A stretch of DNA of 64,000 nt from Chromatiales bacterium (GCA_016789845.1 JAEUQA010000078.1:1-64000), one strand, 5' to 3'. Counted from the first letter of the stretch, positions 1 to 12,559 are shown. Notes: generated by a model from the letters alone, not told the origin. Translations and numbers: made by a program.

Positions 1-80
1 TTGCTTAGTTATGGCACGGCTGGCGATCGCCAGCCGTGCCATAACTAAGCAAAGAATAACTAAGTGTCCGGTACCTTTTC
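1..80. repeat. Long palindromic element, copy 1 (cut by window start)
   Basis: Positions 1-52 are a perfect 26+26 palindrome with no loop (TTGCTTAGTTAT module plus a GC-rich core centred on GATC). It is followed by AATAACTAAGTGTCC and GGTACCTTTT, the right outer module seen in copies at 3094, 5847, 8583 and 26750. By symmetry the missing left outer module should lie just before the window. The right end carries the stop codon of the hydrolase gene that runs towards it. Confidence 0.85.
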
Positions 81-755
81 CGATCGCGTGCTTTTGTAGG
101 CGGGGGACTGGCGGTTGAACATCCCGTGGCGGAGGAAGAACGCAGTTTGCAATGCGATCTCCGGCGACACGAGGAAGCCCGTGTGGGTCACCGGGTAGGA
201 CAGATGGTCCTTCAGCCAGGGCATCTTCGTCTCGACCTCCGCGATCGTCCCGTCGTTCGGCTCCGGCAGGATGCCGAGCATCATCCCCGCGCCCACGCTG
301 GTGGTGCCGGCGATGGAGCCCACGTCACGGTCGGGCTTCACGTCGTCCGAAAGCACCCGCCCCACCAGCGCCTCGCGCCCCGTCGGGCCCAGGATCGCCG
401 CGCCGAGCTCGCCGAGCTGGGAAAGCTTCTCCGCCACCATGCTGCCCCGGAGCGGCGAGCCGAGGCACACCACCCGCCCGGGCTTCGCCAGTGGCCGCCG
501 CTGCAGGGCGACCAGGGCCATCACGCCGCCGGTGCTGTGGCCCACGAGATGAATCCGGGGCGACTCGATCTGGTCCAGCGCGTTCCGCAACCGGTCCGCG
601 TTGTTGTTGAACCCGGCCTCGAAGGTACCGTACTGGAACAGCACGGTCGGGTAGCCGTGCTCGTCGGACAGCCGGTGACGGAGAAGGCCGGCCTCGGCGC
701 CGTTCATCCACAGGCCATGGACGACGACGACGGTTTCAGGGGGAATTGGGGACAT
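60..755 (-). CDS. Small alpha/beta-fold hydrolase (lipase-like)
   Basis: A 231-residue protein with the N-terminal strand and oxyanion loop VVVVHGLWMNG and a nucleophile elbow GHSTGG near residue 75, so a serine hydrolase of the alpha/beta fold; a late His in VTHTGFL is a plausible catalytic base. No signal peptide is visible, so it is probably cytoplasmic; the substrate is unknown. Both ends lie in repeats: the only usable ATG (with codons for SPI) is inside the inverted repeat at 744-854, with no Shine-Dalgarno motif in front of it, and the last five residues KVPDT and the TAG come from the palindrome at 1-80. The gene reads away from aspS on the same strand. Assignment to the fold is firm, function is not. 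Confidence 0.8.
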   Translation of the reverse strand: MSPIPPETVVVVHGLWMNGAEAGLLRHRLSDEHGYPTVLFQYGTFEAGFNNNADRLRNALDQIESPRIHLVGHSTGGVMALVALQRRPLAKPGRVVCLGSPLRGSMVAEKLSQLGELGAAILGPTGREALVGRVLSDDVKPDRDVGSIAGTTSVGAGMMLGILPEPNDGTIAEVETKMPWLKDHLSYPVTHTGFLVSPEIALQTAFFLRHGMFNRQSPAYKSTRSEKVPDT

Positions 756-852
756 GCTTAATTTCTGGAGGCCGCATTCCCCGATGGTCCCCGACGTCCG
801 AGCCGGCCGCGTGTCGGGGAATGCGGCCTCCAGAAATTAAGCATGTCCCCAA

Positions 853-854
<2 letters not shown>
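744..854. repeat. 41-bp-arm perfect inverted repeat between hydrolase gene and aspS
   Basis: The left arm (744-784) begins AATTGGGGACATGCTTAATT and the right arm (814-854) is its exact reverse complement; the loop is 29 nt. The left arm contains the start codon of the hydrolase gene, and the right arm overlaps the first two bases of the aspS stop codon (853-855). The layout (long perfect arms, terminal GGGGACA/TGTCCCC) resembles the inner module of the element at 26750-26880 and is typical of REP-type or MITE-like mobile palindromes, but its class is not known to me. Confidence 0.9.
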
Positions 855-2616
<1,762 letters not shown>

Positions 2617-2685
2617 GGGTTGTGTGTCCGAAATGAGCGCGGCGCCCGGGGGCGCCGCTGCGAGAGGTTGCAGTTCCGTCCGGCG

Positions 2686-3048
2686 CTAGTGCTTGTGGCC
2701 ACCGGGGCCGTGACTGTGCGTGTGCCCGCCGTGGCTGTGACTGTGGCCGTGGTCATGGGAGTGGGCAGGGCCGCTATCGAGGGTGTGGCCTTTCTTGTCC
2801 TCGGCCTTGCCCTCCGACTTGCCTTCGGCCTTTGACGCGGCCTTTTCGCCGTCCTTCTTGGCGGCCTTGTCCTTGAAATCGGTCTTGTACCAGCCGCTGC
2901 CCTTCAGGTGGAAGTTCGGCGCGGCCATCTGTTTCTTCAGCTTGAGCTTGCCGCACTTGGGACACTTGCGGAGCGCGCCCTCCCCGACCTTCTGGAGGAC
3001 GTCGAAGTGGTGACCGCAGGCTTCACAGTGGTAGTCGAAAATGGGCAT
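2686..3048 (-). CDS. FmdB-family zinc-ribbon protein with histidine-rich tail
   Basis: A 120-residue protein. The N-terminus MPIFDYHCEACG with CPKCGK forms the zinc ribbon (Cys8, Cys11, Cys29, Cys32) of the FmdB/CxxC_CXXC_SSSS family of putative regulatory proteins, which is often found just upstream of aspS in proteobacteria. The motif GSGWYKTDF after the ribbon is also typical. What follows is unusual: a Lys/Ala/Glu-rich linker (about residues 60-88) and then a tail in which 12 of the last 34 residues are His in HSH/HTH patterns, resembling metal-chaperone tails. No experimental function is known for the family; metal binding by the tail is an inference. Confidence 0.9.
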   Translation of the reverse strand: MPIFDYHCEACGHHFDVLQKVGEGALRKCPKCGKLKLKKQMAAPNFHLKGSGWYKTDFKDKAAKKDGEKAASKAEGKSEGKAEDKKGHTLDSGPAHSHDHGHSHSHGGHTHSHGPGGHKH

Positions 3049-3093
3049 GGCTTGACCTCAGATGTGGCCGGGAATTCTACCGTAGGTCGGGGG

Positions 3094-3195
3094 AAAGGTA
3101 CCGGACACTTAGTTATTTTTGCTTAGTTATTGCCCGGCTTGTCGCAGCAAGCCGGGCAATAACTAAGCAAAAATAACTAAGTGTCCGGTACCTTT
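3094..3195. repeat. Long palindromic element, copy 2 (48-bp perfect arms)
   Basis: The left arm 3094-3141 and right arm 3148-3195 are exact reverse complements around a 6-nt loop. From outside to inside: AAAGGTACCGGACAC, TTAGTTATT, a T-run spacer, TGCTTAGTTAT, and a GC-rich core GCCCGGCTTG. It fills the gap between the FmdB gene and clpB, beginning one base after the clpB TGA (3197-3199) as read on the minus strand. Confidence 0.95.
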
Positions 3196-3196
3196 T

Positions 3197-5767
<2,571 letters not shown>

Positions 5768-5798
5768 GGGCGCGCTTTCGTTGTGACGACTCCCGCCT

Positions 5799-5826
5799 AG
5801 ATTGGGCCGGGACGGCTGATTTCAAC
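5799..5826 (-). promoter_or_regulatory. Candidate sigma-32 (heat-shock) promoter of clpB
   Basis: Read on the minus strand: -35 GTTGAAA (5826-5820), a 13-bp spacer, then -10 CCCAATCT (5806-5799). The E. coli sigma-32 consensus is CTTGAAA, 11-16 bp, CCCCATnT. The -10 box is 32 bp ahead of the clpB ATG. The match, spacing and target gene agree. Confidence 0.7.
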
Positions 5827-5846
5827 GCGAAAAGGGGGAAAAGGTA

Positions 5847-5958
5847 GGAAAAGGTACCGGACACTTAGTTATTCGGTTGCTTAGTTATCGGGCCAGCGGT
5901 CCCGACCACTGGCCCGATAACTAAGCAACCGAATAACTAAGTGTCCGGTACCTTTTCC
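5847..5958. repeat. Long palindromic element, copy 3 (50-bp perfect arms)
   Basis: The left arm 5847-5896 and right arm 5909-5958 are exact complements around a 12-nt loop. The outer module GGTACCGGACACTTAGTTATT is shared with the other copies; the spacer is CGG instead of a T-run, and the right arm carries the matching CCG. The core is CGGGCCAG. It lies between pgeF and clpB on the same strand, directly upstream of the clpB heat-shock promoter. Confidence 0.95.
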
Positions 5959-5970
5959 CCCCCTTTTCCC

Positions 5971-6717
5971 CTACCCCAGCCAGATTAGGGTGGCCTGGCG
6001 GCCTGTCACGCCGTCCCGCCGGTGGGAGAAGAAGCGTTCCGGCTCGGCGAGGGTGCAGAAATTGCCGCCGGAGATGGCCGTCACGCCGGCACGACGCAGG
6101 CGCTGGCGGGCCGCGGCGTAGAGATCCAGCAGCCAGTGCCCCGGGCGGTTCGGCCGGAAGGCGCTGTCGCCGGCCGGGTCGACGCGCAGGAAGGCCTCCC
6201 GCACCTCCGGCCCCACCTCGTAGACCGCCGGACCGATGGCCGGGCCCAGCCAGGCCAGGAGCGAATCCGGCCGCACGCCGTCGGCGGCCAGCCAGGCCAC
6301 CGTCGACTCGAGGATGCCGGCGGTGAGCCCGCGCCACCCGGCGTGGGCGGCCGCCACGTGGGTGCCCGCGCGGTTACAGAAGAGCACGGGCAGGCAGTCC
6401 GCCGTGAGCACCGCGCAGACGATGCCCGGCGACGTGGCCCAGGACGCATCGGCGGCAGCCCGGTCCCCGGCCCGGGCCGCGTCCACGACCGCCGTGCCAT
6501 GGACCTGCTGCAGCCAGGCGGGGTCGCCGGGCAGCTCGAGCGCGTCCCGGAGGAGCTCCCGGTTACGCAACACGGCAGCGGGGTCATCGCCCACATGGTC
6601 ACCGAGGTTCAGCGACGCCCACGGGGCGCGGCTGGCGCCGCCCGAGCGCGTGGTGGCCACCGCATGCACACGGGCCGGCGCCGCCCAGTCCGGCCTGATC
6701 AGCGCGAGGCCCGTCAC
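5971..6717 (-). CDS. pgeF: Peptidoglycan-editing / purine nucleoside phosphorylase-like protein (YfiH, PgeF)
   Basis: A 248-residue member of the YfiH/LACC1 (multicopper polyphenol oxidase-annotated) family. The conserved metal site is visible: His in LQQVHGTAVVD, Cys in VLTADCLPVLF and His in AAHAGWRGL. Family members act on purine nucleosides, and E. coli YfiH edits mis-added L-Ser in UDP-MurNAc precursors, so a link to wall synthesis is plausible. The start ATG overlaps the rluD stop by four bases (ATGA), so the two are translationally coupled, as in E. coli. A short G-rich run and palindrome copy 3 follow the stop. Confidence 0.93.
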   Translation of the reverse strand: MTGLALIRPDWAAPARVHAVATTRSGGASRAPWASLNLGDHVGDDPAAVLRNRELLRDALELPGDPAWLQQVHGTAVVDAARAGDRAAADASWATSPGIVCAVLTADCLPVLFCNRAGTHVAAAHAGWRGLTAGILESTVAWLAADGVRPDSLLAWLGPAIGPAVYEVGPEVREAFLRVDPAGDSAFRPNRPGHWLLDLYAAARQRLRRAGVTAISGGNFCTLAEPERFFSHRRDGVTGRQATLIWLG

Positions 6718-7724
6718 GCGGGCGCCTGTTCCGGCCAGGGCAGCGCCTCGAGCCGCGGGACGGCGGCCGGGTCGCCCGCCAGCGCCGCGAGGAGGCCACG
6801 GAAGTCCTCCGGCAGCGGCGCGCGTAGATCGAGCGGCTCGCCGGTCAGCGGGTGCTCGAAACGGATACGGAACGCGTGCAGCGCCTGCCGCCGGAAGCCG
6901 CGCAGGGCGAGCGCCAGCTGCTCCGACGCGCCCGCCGGAATGATGAGCCGGCCGCCGTAGGCCGGATCGCCCACGATGGGATGCCGGACGTGCGCCAGGT
7001 GCACGCGGATCTGGTGGGTGCGGCCGGTCTCCAGCCGGACGGCAACGAACGTGTGGTGCGGGAAGCGGGCCAGCACCCGGTAATGGGTGACGGCGCGGCG
7101 CCCGCCGAAGTCCGTCACAGACATCTTCGTGCGCTGGGTCTTGTGCCGGCCGATGTCGGCGTCAACCGAGCCGCCCGCGGTCATGGCGCCCACGCACAGC
7201 GCCCGGTACTCCCGCGTGATCTCGCGGGCTTCCAGGGCCCGCACCAGGTGGGTGTGGGCGGCGAGGGTCTTTGCGACGATCAGCAGGCCGGAGGTGTCCT
7301 TGTCCAGGCGATGGAGGATGCCGCTGCGGGGCAGCCCGGCCAGGGCGGGGTCGTGGGCCAGCAAGCCGTTCTCCAGGGTTCCGGCCGCGTTGCCGGCGCC
7401 CGGATGCACGACGAGGCCGGCGGGCTTGTTGACCACCAGCACGTCGGCGTCCTCGTGGACCACCTCGAGCCGGATGTCCTCCGCAGCCGGCGCCGCGTGG
7501 TCGTCGCCCGTCGCCACGCTGCCGACCCGGATCGCGATGAGCTGGCCCCCGGCGACGCGCGTCCGTGGCTCGGGGATGTCGCCGTCGAGCCGGACGTGGC
7601 CGTCCAGGATCCACTGCTTGAGCCGGCTCCGGGAATAGTCCGGCAGCAGCTCGGCCAGCACCTGGTCCAGGCGGCGGCCCGAGGCTTCGTCGGGGATGGT
7701 CAGGTGTTGCTGCGCAAGCTCCAT
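6714..7724 (-). CDS. rluD: 23S rRNA pseudouridine synthase RluD
   Basis: 336 residues: N-terminal S4 RNA-binding domain (GRRLDQVLAELLPDYSRSRLKQWI) followed by the pseudouridine synthase domain with catalytic motif HRLDKDTSGLL and the downstream GRTHQIRVHLAHVRHPIVGD. RluD makes the pseudouridines of helix 69 (1911/1915/1917 in E. coli numbering), needed for ribosome assembly and release. The length and its position divergent from bamD and upstream of pgeF match E. coli rluD, which favours RluD over RluA/RluC. Only 45 bp separate it from bamD. Confidence 0.95.
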   Translation of the reverse strand: MELAQQHLTIPDEASGRRLDQVLAELLPDYSRSRLKQWILDGHVRLDGDIPEPRTRVAGGQLIAIRVGSVATGDDHAAPAAEDIRLEVVHEDADVLVVNKPAGLVVHPGAGNAAGTLENGLLAHDPALAGLPRSGILHRLDKDTSGLLIVAKTLAAHTHLVRALEAREITREYRALCVGAMTAGGSVDADIGRHKTQRTKMSVTDFGGRRAVTHYRVLARFPHHTFVAVRLETGRTHQIRVHLAHVRHPIVGDPAYGGRLIIPAGASEQLALALRGFRRQALHAFRIRFEHPLTGEPLDLRAPLPEDFRGLLAALAGDPAAVPRLEALPWPEQAPA

Positions 7725-7769
7725 GGGTTGCTAGGCTATACTTCCGACCCCGCCGGCGACACCTTGCAG

Positions 7770-8582
7770 ATGCGTCCCACACCTCGCCACAGTCTTGCCA
7801 CGCTCCTCCTGGCCACCACCGTGCTGGCGCTGCTGGGCGGCCTGCTGGGTGGTTGCGCCGGCAAGGAGGAGAAGGATCTCAAGTCGGGCGTGGCCGACCT
7901 GTACGAGCGGGGCGCCAAGTCCATGCAGTCCGGCAACTTCAACAACGCGATCCGCTACTTCGAGGCCCTCGAGGCCCGCTTCCCATTCAGCAACGAGACC
8001 AAGCAGGCGCAGCTCGACCTCATCTACTGCTACTACAAGGACCGGCAGATCGAGGCGACCGTCGACGCCGCCACCACCTTCGAGCGGGAAAACCCGACGC
8101 ACCCGCGGGTGGATTACGCGCTCTACATGCGCGGGCTCGCCTATTTCTCCGGCGAGCACAGCTGGTACCACAAGCTTTTCAACGTGGACCTGGCGGAGCG
8201 GCCGCCGAAGAACGTGCAGGAGTCGTTTTCCGTCTTCTCGCAGCTGGTCCAGCGCTTTCCGGACAGCGCCTACGCGCTGGACGCGCGCCAGAGGATGGTA
8301 TTCCTGCGCAACCGGCTCGCCGACTACGAGCTGTACGTGGCCCGCTATTACATGAAGCGCGGCGCCTGGCTGGCGGCTGCCAACCGGGCAAAGTTCCTGA
8401 TCGAGCAGTACGACGGTGCGCCGGGGGCCAGCGAGGCGCTCGGCATCATGGTGCAGGCCTACGACAATCTGGGCATGACGCAGCTGGCCGATGACTCGCG
8501 GGCCGTGCTCGCCGCCAGCTACCCGGAAGGCCTGCAGCAGTTGGCCCGGGAAGAAAACCGCCCCTGGTACAAGTTCTGGTAG
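7770..8582 (+). CDS. bamD: Outer-membrane assembly lipoprotein BamD
   Basis: 270 residues with a lipoprotein signal peptide (LLLATTVLALLGGLLGGC; lipobox LGGC, lipidated Cys about residue 29) and TPR repeats beginning LYERGAKSMQSGNFNNAIRYFEALEARFPFS. BamD is the essential lipoprotein partner of BamA in the beta-barrel assembly machine. The ATG at 7770 was chosen because it gives a proper signal peptide. A TATACT -10-like box lies at 7737-7742, 27 bp before the start, with only a poor -35. The TAG stop is followed immediately by palindrome copy 4. Confidence 0.96.
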   Translation: MRPTPRHSLATLLLATTVLALLGGLLGGCAGKEEKDLKSGVADLYERGAKSMQSGNFNNAIRYFEALEARFPFSNETKQAQLDLIYCYYKDRQIEATVDAATTFERENPTHPRVDYALYMRGLAYFSGEHSWYHKLFNVDLAERPPKNVQESFSVFSQLVQRFPDSAYALDARQRMVFLRNRLADYELYVARYYMKRGAWLAAANRAKFLIEQYDGAPGASEALGIMVQAYDNLGMTQLADDSRAVLAASYPEGLQQLAREENRPWYKFW

Positions 8583-8703
8583 AAAAAGGTACCTGACACT
8601 TAGTTATTTTTTGCTTAGTTATTGCCCGGCTCGCAACGGCGAGCCGGGCAATAACTAAGCAAAAAATAACTAAGTGTCAGGTACCTTTTTTAGGTACCTT
8701 TTT
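8583..8703. repeat. Long palindromic element, copy 4 (52-bp perfect arms) plus extra terminal fragment
   Basis: Arms 8583-8634 and 8639-8690 are exact complements around the 4-nt loop AACG. The outer module reads GGTACCTGACAC rather than GGTACCGGACAC, and the right arm has the matching GTGTCAGGTACC. The right end is followed by a second partial terminus, TAGGTACCTTTTTT (8691-8704), absent on the left. The element fills the whole gap between the convergent bamD and nadE genes: it begins at the base after the bamD TAG and its duplicated end meets the nadE TAA. Confidence 0.95.
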
Positions 8704-10358
8704 TACCGGTGGCGGTAGCCGGAGGTGATGGGGTAGCGCCAGTCACGGCCGAAGGCCCGGCTCGAGATGCGCACCCCCGGGGGTGCCTGGCGGCGCTTGT
8801 ACTCGGCCTTCCGCACCATCTCCAGCACCCGGGCGGCCACCGCCGGCTCGAAGCCGCGGGCGGCGATCTCCTCCACCGAGCGGTTCTCCAGGATCAGTGC
8901 GTCCAGGATCGGGTCCAGCACCTCGTAGGGCGGCAGTGAGTCGCTGTCCTTCTGGTCGGGGCGCAGTTCCGCGCTGGGCGGCCGCGTGATCACCCGCTCG
9001 GGAATCACGGGCGACAGCGAGTTCCGGTAGCGGGCCAGCTGGTAGACGAGCGTCTTCGTGCAGTCCTTGATCGGCGCGAAGCCGCCTGCCATGTCGCCAT
9101 AGAGCGTCGCGTAGCCCACCGCCATCTCGCTCTTGTTGCCCGTCGCCAGCACCATCCGCCCCGTCTTGTTGGAGATGGCCATGAGCAGGATGCCCCGGGA
9201 GCGGGCCTGCAGGTTCTCCTCGGTGGTGTCCTCGGCCAGGCCGGCGAACAACTCCGCCAGCGTCCCCCGCGCCGCCTCGACGATGCCGCCGATCGGCAGC
9301 ACCTGGTAGTCCACGCCCAGGTGCCGCGCCTGGGCGGCGGCGTCCTCCTGGCTGATGGCCGCCGTCCAGCGGTACGGCATCATCACCGCCTGCACCGCCT
9401 TCGGCCCGATGGCGTCCACCGCGATGGCCAGCGTGAGCGCCGAGTCGATGCCGCCCGACAGGCCGAGCACCACGCCCGGGAAGCCGTTCTTGCGCACGTA
9501 GTCGTGCACGCCGGTGACCAGGGCGGCATAGACGCTCGCCACGTCGTCCGGCAGCGACCCCGCGCCCACCACGTCGGGCTCCACCCGGCCAGCCGCCCGC
9601 CGCAGAGTCACCGCGGGCAGGCAGGGCTCCAGCGCCGGCGCGCGGAACACCGTCCGCCCCGCGCGGTCCACGACGCAGGAGCCGCCATCGAAGACCAGCT
9701 CGTCCTGCCCGCCCACCATGTTCAGGTAGACGAGCGGCACGCCGGTCTCCCGGGCGCGGGCCGCCAGCACCTGCTCGCGCTGGGCCTGCTTGCCGATCTC
9801 GAAGGGCGAGCCGTTGATGGCCAGGATGAGCTCGGCGCCCGCCGCGGTGGCCCGCGCGGACGGCTCCGGCTGCCAGACGTCCTCGCAGATGCCGAGGCCG
9901 ACCTTCACTCCCCGGAACTCCACGACGGTGGGCCCGGAGCCCGGCGTGAAGTAGCGCTCCTCGTCGAAGACGCTGTAGTTCGGCAGGCAGCACTTCCGGT
10001 AGTTCGCCACCTGCCGGCCGCCGGCGAGCAGGGCCACCGAGTTGTAGATGCGGTTGTCGACGAACTCGGGGTAGCCCACGAGCGCCGCGACCTCGCCCGT
10101 CTCGCCGGTCCTGCCGCTGTCGCCAGTCTCCGCTGCGAGCTTCGCCAGGCCCTCGCTCACCTGCCGGCGCAGGCCCGCGTGGAAGAGGAGGTCCTCCGGC
10201 GGATACCCGCACATGGCGAGCTCGGGGAACATGACGAGGTCGGCGGACCGGGCACGCCGCACCTCACCCAGCAACTCCGCGATCCGGGCGGTGTTCCCGG
10301 CCACGTCGCCCACCAGGAAGTTCTGCTGGGCGAGCGCGATGCGGAGGGTGTCGGTCAG
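8703..10358 (-). CDS. nadE: Glutamine-dependent NAD+ synthetase
   Basis: Two-domain enzyme, about 551 residues. The N-terminal nitrilase-like amidase has a Glu46-Lys122-Cys158 triad ([30 protein letters not shown]), and the C-terminal NAD synthetase has the pyrophosphate-loop [11 protein letters not shown]. It converts deamido-NAD to NAD+ using ammonia from glutamine. Homologues begin a few residues before LRIALAQ, but the frame has no ATG, GTG or TTG there. The best start is CTG at 10358, which overlaps the sucD stop as CTGA and has GGAG about nine bases ahead. The frame also stays open back through sucD, but that part is a shadow, not a fusion. Confidence 0.93.
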   Translation of the reverse strand: MTDTLRIALAQQNFLVGDVAGNTARIAELLGEVRRARSADLVMFPELAMCGYPPEDLLFHAGLRRQVSEGLAKLAAETGDSGRTGETGEVAALVGYPEFVDNRIYNSVALLAGGRQVANYRKCCLPNYSVFDEERYFTPGSGPTVVEFRGVKVGLGICEDVWQPEPSARATAAGAELILAINGSPFEIGKQAQREQVLAARARETGVPLVYLNMVGGQDELVFDGGSCVVDRAGRTVFRAPALEPCLPAVTLRRAAGRVEPDVVGAGSLPDDVASVYAALVTGVHDYVRKNGFPGVVLGLSGGIDSALTLAIAVDAIGPKAVQAVMMPYRWTAAISQEDAAAQARHLGVDYQVLPIGGIVEAARGTLAELFAGLAEDTTEENLQARSRGILLMAISNKTGRMVLATGNKSEMAVGYATLYGDMAGGFAPIKDCTKTLVYQLARYRNSLSPVIPERVITRPPSAELRPDQKDSDSLPPYEVLDPILDALILENRSVEEIAARGFEPAVAARVLEMVRKAEYKRRQAPPGVRISSRAFGRDWRYPITSGYRHR

Positions 10359-11224
10359 CGCAGGAGCTCCTGCATGGCGCTGCCCAGCTCGGCGGGCGAG
10401 CGGACGGTGCGGACCCCGGCCTTCTCGAGCGCGGCGAACTTGGCGGCGGCGGTGCCCTCGCCCCCGGAGATGATCGCGCCGGCATGGCCCATGCGCTTGC
10501 CCGGCGGCGCGGTGACGCCCGCGATGTAGGCGACGACGGGCTTGGTGACGTGCTGCTGGATGTAGCGGGCCGCGGCCTCCTCGTCGGTGCCGCCGATCTC
10601 GCCCACCATGATGATGCCGTCGGTGGCCGGGTCCTGCTGGAACAGCTCCAGGCAGTCGATGAAGTTCATGCCCCGCACCGGGTCGCCGCCGATGCCGATG
10701 CAGGTGGTCTGGCCGAGGCCGTTCCGCGTGGTCTGGAACACCGCCTCGTAGGTAAGCGTGCCCGAGCGGGACACGATGCCCACGCGGCCCGGCTGGTGGA
10801 TGAAGCCCGGCATGATGCCGATCTTGCACTCGCCCGGCGTGATGATGCCGGGGCAGTTCGGGCCGATCAGCCGGCAGTCCTGCTCCTTCAGCGCCGCCTT
10901 GACCTTCACCATGTCGAGCACCGGGATGCCCTCGGTGATGCACACGATCAGCTTCACGCCGGCATCCGCCGCCGCGAGGATCGCGTCGGCCGCGCCCGGC
11001 GCGGGCACGAAGATCACGCTGACGTCGGCGCCCGTGGCCTTGACGGCCTCCGGCATGGTGTTGAAGACCGGCACGCCCAGGTGCTCGGTGCCGCCGCGGC
11101 CCGGCGTGCAGCCGGCAACGATCTGCGTGCCGTAGTCGATGCACTGCTGGGCGTGGAAGGAGCCCTGCTTGCCGGTGAGGCCCTGGCAGATGACCTTGCT
11201 GTTCTTGTTGACTAGGACACTCAT
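10355..11224 (-). CDS. sucD: Succinyl-CoA synthetase (ADP-forming) alpha subunit
   Basis: 289 residues, family-typical. SucD has an N-terminal CoA-binding Rossmann domain ([14 protein letters not shown]) and the phospho-histidine site in [14 protein letters not shown] near residue 250. With SucC it interconverts succinyl-CoA and succinate with ATP or GTP formation in the TCA cycle. The ATG at 11224 has AGGAAA seven bases upstream. The gap to sucC is only 26 bp and lies in a REP pair. The stop overlaps the proposed CTG start of nadE, so sucC-sucD-nadE look like one transcript. Confidence 0.97.
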   Translation of the reverse strand: MSVLVNKNSKVICQGLTGKQGSFHAQQCIDYGTQIVAGCTPGRGGTEHLGVPVFNTMPEAVKATGADVSVIFVPAPGAADAILAAADAGVKLIVCITEGIPVLDMVKVKAALKEQDCRLIGPNCPGIITPGECKIGIMPGFIHQPGRVGIVSRSGTLTYEAVFQTTRNGLGQTTCIGIGGDPVRGMNFIDCLELFQQDPATDGIIMVGEIGGTDEEAAARYIQQHVTKPVVAYIAGVTAPPGKRMGHAGAIISGGEGTAAAKFAALEKAGVRTVRSPAELGSAMQELLR

Positions 11225-11238
11225 GGGTTTCCTGACTC

Positions 11239-11340
11239 GTAGGAGCGCCTTCAGGCGCGACCCGGGCCTCTGCCGTCGAGAGACTCGCGGACTCGATTCT
11301 CGCCGGCAGAGACCCGGGTCGCGCCGGTCGGCGCTCCCAC
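11239..11340. repeat. REP pair (REPIN-like) at the sucC-sucD junction, mixed subtypes
   Basis: Two inverted REP-like units of 37 nt (11239-11275 and 11304-11340), each beginning GTAGGAGCGCC or GTGGGAGCGCC when read inward, matching at 32 of 37 positions. Each unit contains its own small hairpin: GCGCCTTCAGGCGC on the left and GCGCCGACCGGCGC on the right, so the pair joins two subtypes. The right unit and loop are translated as the C-terminus of SucC, and the sucC TGA lies in the left unit. Confidence 0.85.
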
Positions 11341-12492
11341 GGACGCAACGGCCTTGCGGGCCGCGTCGGTGAGGTCGTCGGCGGCGGTGATGGCGAGGCC
11401 GCTGTCCTTCAGCATCTTCCGGCCCTGGTCCACGTTGGTGCCCTCGAGGCGGACCACGACGGGCACCGCGACCTTCACGTCGCGCACGGCGCTGATGATG
11501 CCCTCGGCGATGAGGTCGCAACGGACGATGCCGCCGAAGATGTTCACGAGGATCGCCTTCACCTGCGGGTTGGAGAGGATCAGCTTGAAGGCCGCCGCCA
11601 CCCGCTCCGGCGTGGCGCCGCCGCCCACGTCGAGGAAGTTGGCCGGTTCGCCGCCGTGGAGCTTGATGAGGTCCATGGTGGCCATGGCCAGCCCCGCGCC
11701 GTTCACCATGCAGGCGATGTTGCCGTCGAGGGACACGTAGTTGAGGTCGTGCTCCGCGGCCCGGCGCTCCATGTCGTCCTCCTGGCTGGAGTCCCGCATG
11801 GTCTGCAGGTCCCGCTGCCGGAAGAGCGCGTTCTCCTCGATGTTGATCTTGGCGTCCAGCGCCAGCAGGTCGCCGGCCGCCGTGACGATGAGCGGGTTCA
11901 CCTCCAGCAGGCTCGCGTCGCACTCGATGAACAGGCGGTAGAGCTTCGACGCCATCGCCACGAACTGGGTGACCTGTTCGCTGTTGAGCCCGAGCCCGTA
12001 GCCGAGCTGCCGGGCCTGGTAGGGCATCAGGCCGGCGGCCGGGTTGATGGCGACGGTGATGATCTTCTCCGGCGTCTTCTCGGCCACTTCCTCGATGTCC
12101 ATGCCGCCGGCGGCGGAACCGATGAAGGCGATGCGCTCCCGGCCCCGGTCGACGAGCAGGCTCAGGTAGAGCTCCCGGGCGATCTCGCTGCCGGACTCCA
12201 CGTAGACCTGGTTCACCGGCATGCCCTGGGGGCCGGTCTGCTTCGTGACGAGCCGCGTGCCGAGCATGTCCCGGGCCAGCTGGCCGACTTCCTCCGGGTT
12301 GCGGGCCAGCTTGACGCCCCCCGCCTTGCCCCGGCCGCCCGCGTGGACCTGGGCCTTGACCACCCAGACCTTCCCGCCGAGCCGGCCGGCCGCCGCGACA
12401 GCCTGGGCCGGGGTGGCGGCAACCTCGCCCGCCGGGACCTGGATGCCAAAGCGCCGGAACAGCTCCTTGGACTGGTATTCGTGAAGATTCAT
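11251..12492 (-). CDS. sucC: Succinyl-CoA synthetase beta subunit with repeat-encoded C-terminal extension
   Basis: 413 residues; E. coli SucC has 388. The ATP-grasp domain begins [20 protein letters not shown] and the C-terminal CoA-ligase domain contains [10 protein letters not shown]. Catalytic partner of SucD. The conserved fold ends near KAVASV (residue about 388); the following residues, from about GAPTGATRV to GPGRA, are encoded by the REP pair at 11239-11340, which also supplies the stop codon. The extension is therefore likely non-functional tail. A good sigma-70-type promoter lies 40-67 bp upstream, between this gene and the divergent pilS. Confidence 0.96.
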   Translation of the reverse strand: MNLHEYQSKELFRRFGIQVPAGEVAATPAQAVAAAGRLGGKVWVVKAQVHAGGRGKAGGVKLARNPEEVGQLARDMLGTRLVTKQTGPQGMPVNQVYVESGSEIARELYLSLLVDRGRERIAFIGSAAGGMDIEEVAEKTPEKIITVAINPAAGLMPYQARQLGYGLGLNSEQVTQFVAMASKLYRLFIECDASLLEVNPLIVTAAGDLLALDAKINIEENALFRQRDLQTMRDSSQEDDMERRAAEHDLNYVSLDGNIACMVNGAGLAMATMDLIKLHGGEPANFLDVGGGATPERVAAAFKLILSNPQVKAILVNIFGGIVRCDLIAEGIISAVRDVKVAVPVVVRLEGTNVDQGRKMLKDSGLAITAADDLTDAARKAVASVGAPTGATRVSAGENRVRESLDGRGPGRA

Positions 12493-12531
12493 AAGGGATT
12501 TCTGGGGATCTGCCCGCGCCGGAAGGCGGCT

Positions 12532-12559
12532 ATTGTGGGGGAATTGTGCGCTGAGTCAA
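12532..12559 (-). promoter_or_regulatory. Candidate sigma-70 promoter of sucC-sucD
   Basis: On the minus strand, -35 TTGACT (12559-12554) and -10 CACAAT (12537-12532) are separated by 16 bp. It is in the divergent sucC-pilS gap and points at sucC. No equally good promoter is seen for pilS. Confidence 0.5.

Noticed and set aside
3094..3195. Ordinary rho-independent terminator
   Set aside because: The T-run is part of the stem itself and pairs with the A-run on the left; the structure is far longer than a terminator, though it might still stop transcription.
8703..11348. SucD-NadE fusion protein suggested by one long minus-strand frame
   Set aside because: The upstream part is in a different frame from sucD and has no homology; sucD has its own complete reading frame and stop.
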